From Pseudoalteromonas luteoviolacea (GTDB lineage: Bacteria; Pseudomonadota; Gammaproteobacteria; Enterobacterales; Alteromonadaceae): 64,000 nucleotides of DNA. The position numbers and the translations under genes are program-made. The notes under the pieces are model-generated. The model was not told where the DNA came from, did not search any database, and was given only the letters and a program-made list of their open reading frames with translations. The stretch spans positions 744,001-808,000 of the forward strand of contig NZ_CP015412.1 in NCBI RefSeq assembly GCF_001750165.1. The letters are read 5' to 3'. Of the stretch, positions 8,613-15,167 are shown piece after piece; positions within the stretch are counted from its first letter, which is position 1; each line of letters starts with the position of its first letter.

Positions 8613-9643
8613 GCCAATATTTAGTATTGAGCAAAATTGAAGTGCAAAACGCCAATGCAATTGCTGGTTTTACTTGGGGGTTTCCCGCGATAACTCAGTT
8701 TTTGGGTTTTACCCATGCCTTAAGTCGAAAAATATCAGTTAACTATCAAGGTACTTATAACACCGAATTTGTTGGTTGTATGGTTATTTCAAATAAGGTG
8801 AGTAATAAAGTTTATCAACCTAAACCTTACGCAGATTTTGAATTTTTACAGAGTAAAAACCCTCCTGTGCTTGCCAAACACAAGGCTACCTCACCGCCAA
8901 TTATTGAAGAAGGAAAGCTAAATGCCACAGTAAGTTTAGTACTGGAGCTAAGTGATCCACTTTTACTGACTACAGACCAAGTTACTGAGCTTGAAAATAA
9001 AGTAAAAGCAATGTGCTTAAACATGCGAATTGCTGGTGGCAGTGTACTATCGATCGGTCAAGTCAAACTGTTCCGAGCCAACAATTCACAAGATGAAAGT
9101 AAGCAACTATCGCATATTAAACGTTTATGTATGCCGGGATTTGTATTAAAAGACCAAAGTGAATACTTAAAAAAGCAAACCGAAAAGATAGCTGTTGAAA
9201 ACAATGAATCAGCACCTTTGGCCGCTTGGTTAGACTTTTCAGCTTTAAAAGTTACAGCGACTCCAGAGTTAGCAGAAGGGCAAACACTTACAAACGACCA
9301 AACAGATGCTACATGGCAGTATTTAAAAAAACCATTTGATGGCTACCTAGTTCCGATAATGGCAGGTTACAAAGCGATTGCACAGCCACTTACTAAAGAA
9401 GAAGTGATTGGCTTGCGCGTTAAGCCAGACCCTGAAGATCAGGATATAAAAGCGGTTAATTTTGTTGAAGCTGTTCATAGCGTTGCAGAATGGCTAAGCA
9501 TGCACAAAGTAACGCGACTTTCTGAATATATTTGGCGTTATAACCAAGATGGTGAGTGGTATTTATGCCAACAAGAATCTAAGCCTAGTAGTGACAACAA
9601 CGAACCTTCAACTAATACAGATTTAATTAATAATTTATTTTAA
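8609..9643 (+). CDS. cas5f: Cascade subunit Cas5f (Csy2)
   Basis: The 344-residue protein opens with the hallmark Csy2 sequence: VQNANAIAGFTWGFPA, then FLGFTHALSR. Cas5f caps the 5' handle of the crRNA next to Cas8f in the Csy complex. A near-perfect AGGAGG lies 9 nt before the ATG, and the start overlaps the cas8f stop (ATGA). The last 30 residues are polar and probably disordered (KPSSDNNEPSTNTD). Length and order agree with the family. Confidence 0.94.
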   Translation: MSQYLVLSKIEVQNANAIAGFTWGFPAITQFLGFTHALSRKISVNYQGTYNTEFVGCMVISNKVSNKVYQPKPYADFEFLQSKNPPVLAKHKATSPPIIEEGKLNATVSLVLELSDPLLLTTDQVTELENKVKAMCLNMRIAGGSVLSIGQVKLFRANNSQDESKQLSHIKRLCMPGFVLKDQSEYLKKQTEKIAVENNESAPLAAWLDFSALKVTATPELAEGQTLTNDQTDATWQYLKKPFDGYLVPIMAGYKAIAQPLTKEEVIGLRVKPDPEDQDIKAVNFVEAVHSVAEWLSMHKVTRLSEYIWRYNQDGEWYLCQQESKPSSDNNEPSTNTDLINNLF

Positions 9644-9652
9644 GGAAGAATT

Positions 9653-10678
9653 ATGAGCACAATTAAATTACCTAGCGTTTTAGCATTTGATCGTAAATTA
9701 GAGCCTTCAGATGGCATCATGTTTTCAGGGGACTGGCAAGATATCGGTAACGATAAAAAATGGCAGCCAATCGAATTGTTTGAAAGAAGAAATCGAGCAG
9801 TAAAGAGTAATTTTACACAGGAAGTATTAGAGGACGAAGAAGCTCTACAAAAGCAAATTGCAGAGGCAAACTTATCATGGGGCGATGATGGTTCCTTAAA
9901 TCATGGTCAAGATACGTTGCGTTTGAGCTTTAGTTTACGAGTGGTTGCAGGCATACAAAATCCAACGGTTTGTAACAATGTTGAATTTGAAAGTCGCTTT
10001 AATGAAGTGATAGCAGGTTATGTTCAAGATGATTTGCAAGAGCTGGCGGCTCGTTATGCCTACAATATAGCCAATGGGCGCTTTTTATGGCGCAATCGAG
10101 TCAATGCTCAACAGCTAAAGATCTTAGTTGGGACTAGTGAGTTGAGTAACAAATTGAAATTTAATGCCTATGACTTTCCGCTCTCAGGAACGACGACGAA
10201 TGATAAAGATGTTGCTCAATTAGCACAGTTGATTTTGGCTGGCTTTAAAGGAGAAAAAAATACCGTGCTGAAAGTCGAAGCGTTCGCGCAATTGGGAGAT
10301 GCACAAAGAGTTTGGCCTTCTCAAGAAATGGTGCTTAATTCAGCCAAAGGTGAAAAAAGTCGTCATCTATTTTCATTGAATGGAGTGCAGGGCAAAGACA
10401 ACGTCGCTGCAATGCATTGTGAAAAAATAGGTAATGCATTGCGTACTATTGATGATTGGTATCCGAAATTTGAGCAAACAAACAAACCGATTGCAATTGA
10501 AGCTTATGGGTCCGTAACCCAGCGTGGGGTTGCTTATCGTTCAACCCGTAATGATTTTAAAACACTTCTATTGAAATGGTTAAGTAGCGAAACATCCTCA
10601 CAATTAACAGAGCAAGACAAACATTTTGTAGTGGCTATGTTGATCCGTGGTGGCGTATTTGGTGAAGGTGAAAGTTAA
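9653..10678 (+). CDS. cas7f: Cascade backbone subunit Cas7f (Csy3)
   Basis: At 341 residues this has the usual Csy3 length. It begins KLPSVLAFDRKLEPSDG, as Csy3 proteins do, and contains ANGRFLWRNR and AYGSVTQRGVAYR segments characteristic of the family. About six copies line the crRNA spacer and form the backbone of the interference complex. AAGGAAG lies 6 nt before the ATG, and the gap to cas5f is 9 nt, so it belongs to the same operon. Confidence 0.95.
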   Translation: MSTIKLPSVLAFDRKLEPSDGIMFSGDWQDIGNDKKWQPIELFERRNRAVKSNFTQEVLEDEEALQKQIAEANLSWGDDGSLNHGQDTLRLSFSLRVVAGIQNPTVCNNVEFESRFNEVIAGYVQDDLQELAARYAYNIANGRFLWRNRVNAQQLKILVGTSELSNKLKFNAYDFPLSGTTTNDKDVAQLAQLILAGFKGEKNTVLKVEAFAQLGDAQRVWPSQEMVLNSAKGEKSRHLFSLNGVQGKDNVAAMHCEKIGNALRTIDDWYPKFEQTNKPIAIEAYGSVTQRGVAYRSTRNDFKTLLLKWLSSETSSQLTEQDKHFVVAMLIRGGVFGEGES

Positions 10679-10688
10679 GGGTAATTAA

Positions 10689-11324
10689 ATGAACTACTAC
10701 CAAGAAATCACCTTATTACCGGATGCTGAAGTGTCGCTTGGGTTTATCTGGCAAAACGTGTTTCAACAGGTGCATATTGCACTTGTTGAGCACAAGGTTG
10801 ATAAAAATAAATCAGCTGTTGCTGTAGGCTTTCCGCAATATGGCAAAGCCAAATTTCCTCTGGGTTCAAAATTACGATTATTTGCTAAAGACCAAGCGCA
10901 ACTTGAAAAGCTAAATATCGCTAAGTGGTTAGGTCGGCTTGAAGACTATGCACATGTTAAAGGGATAAAGCCTGTACCAGATGATGTCAGCTATGTGAGT
11001 TTCACACGAAAAAACGTTAAAAGCCCTACTAGGATTGAGAAAGATATGGAAGAGCGTGCTAAGCGGCGAGCACAAAAAAGTGGCAAAACGTTTGATGAAT
11101 GCATGACAGAGCTCGCTGAGACTAAACCTGGTCCATCCGATTTGCCTTTTATCTTTTTGCATAGTCAACAGACTAAGACTCGAACACCAGACACAAATAG
11201 TAAATACCCACTCTTTATCACCATGGAAGGACGCGAGGGTAATTCACATGGCACATTTGACTGTTACGGGTTGAACGCGAAGGCAAATGATGAAAATGTA
11301 TTTGGGTGCGTACCTCAGTTCTAA
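10689..11324 (+). CDS. cas6f: crRNA endoribonuclease Cas6f (Csy4)
   Basis: Cas6f cuts the pre-crRNA at the base of the repeat hairpin and stays bound to it. The 211-residue protein keeps the key features of Csy4: His29 in QQVHIAL at the exact position of the catalytic histidine, an Arg/Lys-rich helix (about residues 112-135) that would bind the stem, LHSQQTKT for the catalytic Ser region, and DCYGL near the C terminus. An insertion of roughly 20 residues relative to the Pseudomonas protein lies near the C terminus. It must handle two repeat types, because most repeats of array 2 carry a mismatched stem. The gene is last in the operon and is followed by a terminator. Confidence 0.94.
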   Translation: MNYYQEITLLPDAEVSLGFIWQNVFQQVHIALVEHKVDKNKSAVAVGFPQYGKAKFPLGSKLRLFAKDQAQLEKLNIAKWLGRLEDYAHVKGIKPVPDDVSYVSFTRKNVKSPTRIEKDMEERAKRRAQKSGKTFDECMTELAETKPGPSDLPFIFLHSQQTKTRTPDTNSKYPLFITMEGREGNSHGTFDCYGLNAKANDENVFGCVPQF

Positions 11325-11325
11325 T

Positions 11326-11355
11326 AAATAAAGGGTATTTTTACCCTTTATTTTT
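11326..11355 (+). terminator. Rho-independent terminator after the cas operon
   Basis: A perfect 12-bp stem (AAATAAAGGGTA, 11326-11337, with TACCCTTTATTT, 11342-11353) with a TTTT loop is followed by T residues. It begins 1 nt after the cas6f stop. It should end the cas mRNA before the leader of array 2, so that the array needs its own promoter. Confidence 0.85.
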
Positions 11356-11474
11356 GCTCTTTAAAAATCTGCATAAAATACAACGAGTTGCGATAGGCTG
11401 TTTTTAATAAGGTAAAGCTAGGCTTTTTTACCTTAATAGTCTGTTGCATCTAGTCTTTTTTCATTTATTCTATA
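11356..11474 (+). promoter_or_regulatory. Leader of CRISPR array 2
   Basis: This A+T-rich, gene-free stretch directly precedes the first repeat on the side from which the repeats are read, as expected for a leader with promoter and spacer-integration signals. It contains a perfect 9-bp inverted repeat TAAGGTAAA/TTTACCTTA (11408-11416, 11427-11435). The segment ATACAACGAGTTG (around 11388-11400) resembles an IHF site with two mismatches; I do not rely on it. No promoter elements were assigned. Confidence 0.7.
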
Positions 11475-13002
11475 CTTCACTGCCATACAGGCTGCTTAGA
11501 AAAAAGTGTCACGCCGTTTTATCTTACATGCCACCTTCACTGCCATACAGGCTGCTTAGAAACTAATAGCAGTGAGTTTAGAGACAGTGAAATTCTTCAC
11601 TGCCATACAGGCTGCTTAGAAAGCTAGATGCTGAAATATCAAGCTATACAATGGCTTCACTGCCATACAGGCTGCTTAGAAATACGCGATAAGGCGTCTC
11701 TTATGCGAACGAGCCTTCACTGCCATACAGGCTGCTTAGAAAGTTTGCGCCAGCTGCCTGACGAGCAAATTTGCCTTCACTGCCATACAGGCTGCTTAGA
11801 AAAATTATCTGTGGAATACCAGAAACAACACCGTCTTCACTGCCATACAGGCTGCTTAGAAAACTAGTAACCGAGTCACCTAAAACTGTACTTTCTTCAC
11901 TGCCATACAGGCTGCTTAGAAATGTTAGCACTGCAAAAACGGTGTTGCATTTGACTTCACTGCCATACAGGCTGCTTAGAAACTAACTCACTACTATCAC
12001 GCCCAGCGTTCTCTCTTCACTGCCATACAGGCTGCTTAGAAAGAACTGAACGAAAAGCAGTTGGCCGATCTCATCTTCACTGCCATACAGGCTGCTTAGA
12101 AATTTAAGACTTACTTTTGCTTTCACAAAGTTACCTTCACTGCCATACAGGCTGCTTAGAAATAAGTCCATAACTATCGTGTATGCTCGGCCTACTTCAC
12201 TGCCATACAGGCTGCTTAGAAACCACGACATTGGAGATATGCCAAGTTAAAACTCTTCACTGCCATACAGGCTGCTTAGAAATACTAAGCCCATTTTGAT
12301 GAGTACAGGCACGGCTTCACTGCCACACAGGCTGCTTAGAAATCTAGACCTAGTGGATTGAAATATGCAATACCCTTCACTGCCACACAGGCTGCTTAGA
12401 AATCTAGACCTAGTGGATTGAAATATGCAATACCCTTCACTGCCATACAGGCTGCTTAGAAACTAAAGATAAAGTACTCAAAAGTGTTAGCTACCTTCAC
12501 TGCCATACAGGCTGCTTAGAAATAACATTTTTGTGGGTGAACTGATCAGTCACCCTTCACTGCCATACAGGCTGCTTAGAAACCACATGCCTTGCATCTG
12601 TTGAAACGTATCTTCTTCACTGCCATACAGGCAGCTTAGAAAGTTTACTGAATATACTTACGACACGTTTAGTACTTCACTGCCACGCAGGCAGCTTAGA
12701 AAGTGGGGCGTAACTGGGACTGGAGCTATCAACACTTCACTGCCACGCAGGCAGCTTAGAAATATCAGCAAACAGCTAAACGACGAGCATAGATCTTCAC
12801 TGCCACGCAGGCAGCTTAGAAAAAAACATCAATTTCTTTTGCAGTGAGGTTCATCTTCACTGCCACGCAGGCAGCTTAGAAATGCCAGTGGACGATTTAA
12901 AAAGCATCTTTTATCTTCACTGCCACGCAGGCAGCTTAGAAACAACTCCCAAGCCAGAGTGCCGCATTGCAATACTTCACTGCCGAATAGGCAGCTTAGG
13001 TG
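11475..13002 (+). CRISPR. CRISPR array 2 (type I-F, complete)
   Basis: There are 26 repeats of 28 nt at an exact 60-bp spacing (11475 to 12975) with 25 spacers of 32 nt. The array is read on the + strand, leader at left. Repeat sequence changes along the array: the 19 leader-proximal repeats (11475-12555) have GGCTG as the 3' stem arm, the repeat at 12615 has GGCAG with an ATACA loop region, the next five (12675-12915) have GGCAG with ACGCA, and the terminal one (12975) is degenerate. The repeats at 12315 and 12375 have ACACA, and the 32-nt spacers that follow them are identical. GGCTG opposite CTGCC leaves a U-U mismatch in the crRNA hairpin. Confidence 0.98.
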
Positions 13003-13121
13003 ATGAGTGACCGAAACGAAGTTTCGCAGCGTAAGGAGTGAGTCGCTTAGAATAAGGTCATGGATGACCGATGTAACCAAGCTCCATGGATGGATTTCAG
13101 CTCCGTGTTGGAAATATTCCG
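13003..13121 (+). repeat. Trailer of CRISPR array 2, first part
   Basis: Begins GGTGATGAGTGACCGAAACG directly after the terminal repeat, as the array 1 trailer does. It shares the same hairpins and the GATGTAACCAAGCT segment with 800-907. A 25-nt insertion relative to trailer 1 lies around 13030-13055. No gene is seen. Confidence 0.85.
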
Positions 13122-13461
13122 GTTCATTGCCCCACAGGCAGTTTATTAATGTATTCGTGATGAGTTGTTAGGTCTAACGTGGAGTTGCTTGTACACGCAG
13201 TGAAACTGGATCCTGATATTCATCAGGATGACGGGTTTAAGATAGGTGTATGATTTTATCTAAGTAGTGCATTTTGTTATGCCTACTGAAAGCTACTGCC
13301 CCATAGGAAGTGTATTATTGTTAGCCGTGATGAGTCGTTAGGTCTAACGTGGAGCTGCTTGTGCACGCAGTGAAGCTGGATCCTGATATTCATCAGGATA
13401 ACGGGTTTAAGATAGGAGTTTTGATTTTGCCTAAGTGGCGTAATTTACTATGTCTACTGTA
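13122..13461 (+). repeat. Tandem pair of ~170-bp units, each headed by a degenerate CRISPR repeat
   Basis: Unit 1 (13122-13290) and unit 2 (13291-13461) match over most of their length. Shared pieces are GTTAGGTCTAACGTGGAG, a GCTTGTNCACGCAGTGAA segment, the hairpin ATCCTGAT/ATCAGGAT (13210-13229 and 13380-13399) and GGGTTTAAGATAGG. Each starts with a CRISPR-repeat relic: about 21 of 28 positions match in unit 1, and about half, including ACTGCC and AGG, in unit 2. A homologous single unit follows array 1 from position 908. Confidence 0.8.
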
Positions 13462-13489
13462 AACTACTGCCATACAGGCAGCTTACAAA
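13462..13489 (+). repeat. Solitary CRISPR-like repeat heading a truncated third unit
   Basis: From ACTGCC onward this matches the array 2 repeat with a GGCAG stem except for one base (CTTACAAA instead of CTTAGAAA); only the first four bases differ. It is 171 bp after the previous relic, keeping the unit spacing. The rest of a third unit is absent, and the 8-bp satellite begins 35 bp later. Confidence 0.75.
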
Positions 13490-13523
13490 TGCCGGAGTTG
13501 TTTCTACACACACTAAAACCTTT

Positions 13524-13800
13524 ACTATCTCACTATCTCACTATCTCACTATCTCACTATCTCACTATCTCATTATCTCACTGTCTCACTGTCTCACTAT
13601 CTCACTATCTCACTATCTCACTATCTCACTGTCTCACTGTCTCACTGTCTCACTGTCTCACTGTCTCACTGTCTCACTGTCTCACTGTCTCACTGTCTCA
13701 CTGTCTCACTGTCTCACTGTCTCACTGTCTCACTGTCTCACTGTCTCACTGTCTCACTGTCTCACTGTCTCACTGTCTCACTGTCTCACTGTATCATTGT
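13524..13800. repeat. 8-bp satellite, about 34 units
   Basis: Units of ATCTCACT or GTCTCACT follow one another without interruption. The A-type and G-type units occur in blocks: about six A (one as ATCTCATT), two G, four A, then more than twenty G, ending in GTATCATT. Block structure of this kind suggests slipped-strand expansion. A 164-codon open frame across it is only a product of the repeat. It lies between the CRISPR trailer and the biosynthetic genes. Confidence 0.95.
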
Positions 13801-14287
13801 CCATCTATTAACCCCTTTACCAACTTTTCAATTAATCATGTTCTTAATAACTTTAAACCATCATTAACCAAGCAAGTCGTATATGATTGTATATCACATT
13901 CGATTACCTTATTTATTTTAAATGTTCACATTGTAAGTGGGTAATTACTTCTTTCGTCGTTATATTTTTTGACTTTGAGCGCATCGAGTAACGCGCTGTT
14001 TTATTTTGTGTGCTTTGTTTAGGTATTAACAATCTTCTAGTCTTGAAAGCCTCTTAGAAACCTCCAAAAAACCCTGTATTTCAACCCGATTGGTCAGTAT
14101 TTTGTTGCCCAACTATCTAAAATAACTCACGCGTGAGACAAATTAAATTAGCTAACTTTAAGGTGTTTTTGCAGGTATTACTGCTGCTTTAAACCGTGTC
14201 ATTGATGTCTCGACGCACAAAACTGATATTTTTAGCAGTGTTTAATCTGTCTCTTTTTCTTTAAGATGTACGTAAACACCACTGTAT
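13801..14287. other. Gene-free segment
   Basis: No supported gene, RNA or mobile element is visible. The only notable motif is a 12-bp perfect palindrome CTCACGCGTGAG at 14126-14137, without known context. Short open frames have no recognisable products. Confidence 0.5.
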
Positions 14288-14873
14288 CTAAGGCGGCAAC
14301 AATGCGTTGTGACCTAAAAACCGTTCAATGCTCTCTACTTTAGCGAATAACTGGTAACGCTCGGTATTGATGGTTGAAATTCAAAATGTTCATTGAAAAA
14401 GCGAGGTTTCATTGCCCATTTTTGTAAAGCGCTGTGTGTCGACCTAGGTTTATTGACAGGTTACGTTGAGCAGCTTGATAAGGTACAAATATAAGTATAT
14501 TGGCATTGGTTGCATCTGTTCTACTTGAACATGGGTAATGTAATATCAAGTAAATAGGATAAAACTGATTGATAAAATCACTTTGTGCATCGCCACAATA
14601 ATTGCGCAAAGAGGCATGTGCGATATGCTGTTTATTTGAACCAATATACGCTGAATGCTTGGTTAAATCTTCGGAATGACCATGGTGAGTGTCTTTTATT
14701 TGTGTAGCAGTGATGCCGCTGACTTTTTAAAAATTGGCGAAATTTAGCAACAAAGATGGAGTATGAGCGTTAATTTCCGAGATTAAAGGCAATTTAAACA
14801 TCAAAGTTAGATTAACGCTGACATTAAGCACAGTGATTTCCAAGTGCCTAGTGTATATCGCCCAAATGGTGCC
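14288..14873 (-). pseudogene. Decayed reading frame, family unknown
   Basis: On the minus strand one frame is open from 14873 down to 14409 except for a single TAA at 14727-14729. It reads like protein around the stop (for example HTPSLLLNFANF before it, and ITATQIKDTHHGHSEDLTKH after it). A different frame from 14380 to 14288 continues with ERYQLFAKVESIERFLG and then stops, which would fit a frameshifted C-terminal end. I do not recognise the family. It could be the relic of an old gene lost when the flanking DNA was rearranged, or chance open sequence. The 66-codon piece 14409-14609 could in principle still be translated from a TTG. Confidence 0.3.
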
Positions 14874-14876
14874 TTA

Positions 14877-15033
14877 GTTGCAGGCAGGGAACTGCTGCAA
14901 AGCTAAGAAATATTAGTGTTACATATGGTTACTAAGTCATTGAACTGTATCGAATACCTCTCAATGGAATGGGTATTGGGTGCTTATCATACGTTTAAAA
15001 TCATTTAATGTGCAGTTCTGTTATTGAGTCAAT
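14877..15033. other. Gene-free segment upstream of the biosynthetic operon
   Basis: I see no coding potential. It forms the upstream part of the regulatory region of the acylase-NRPS operon. Confidence 0.4.
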
Positions 15034-15062
15034 TTTACTTGGTTAAATAACGGAATTATAAA
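15034..15062 (+). promoter_or_regulatory. Candidate promoter of the biosynthetic operon
   Basis: TTTACT (15034-15039) and TATAAA (15057-15062) are 17 nt apart, matching the sigma-70 consensus at 4 of 6 and 5 of 6 positions. Transcription from here would leave a leader of about 100 nt before the acylase ATG at 15168. Confidence 0.35.
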
Positions 15063-15088
15063 ACAAAAAAATTCGAGCTGTAGGGAAC

Positions 15089-15142
15089 ATGAAGCTTGAT
15101 ATTGCTCCTGATATTACAAACCAATATTGGGGTCATTTATAA
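15089..15142 (+). CDS. Possible 17-codon upstream ORF
   Basis: ATG to TAA encodes MKLDIAPDITNQYWGHL and ends 25 nt before the acylase ATG. AGGGA lies just 2 nt before its ATG, closer than ideal. It could be a leader peptide affecting translation of the operon, or chance. Confidence 0.25.
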   Translation: MKLDIAPDITNQYWGHL

Positions 15143-15167
15143 AAAACAGAGAGGATTAAGTGCAATC

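Noticed and set aside
11388..11400. IHF site in the leader of array 2
   Set aside because: It has two mismatches in the core, including a transposed TA; too weak to call by eye.
1..13002. Self-targeting spacers against the window
   Set aside because: I noticed no match between spacers and the genes here, but a full comparison of 38 spacers on both strands cannot be done reliably by eye, so nothing is claimed.
13450..13944. 164-codon frame with Leu-Ser-His-Tyr/Cys repeats
   Set aside because: It is created by the 8-bp satellite, whose 24-bp frame cycle contains no stop; there is no ribosome binding site or family.
14126..14137. Palindrome CTCACGCGTGAG as an operator
   Set aside because: It is isolated, far from any start codon, and similar CTCACGNGTGAG strings occur in the coding sequence of C domains by codon usage.
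15096..15167. TTG at 15096 as the acylase start
   Set aside because: It would add 24 residues ahead of the signal segment and overlaps the short upstream ORF; ATG 15168 has GAGGA upstream and places the hydrophobic segment correctly.
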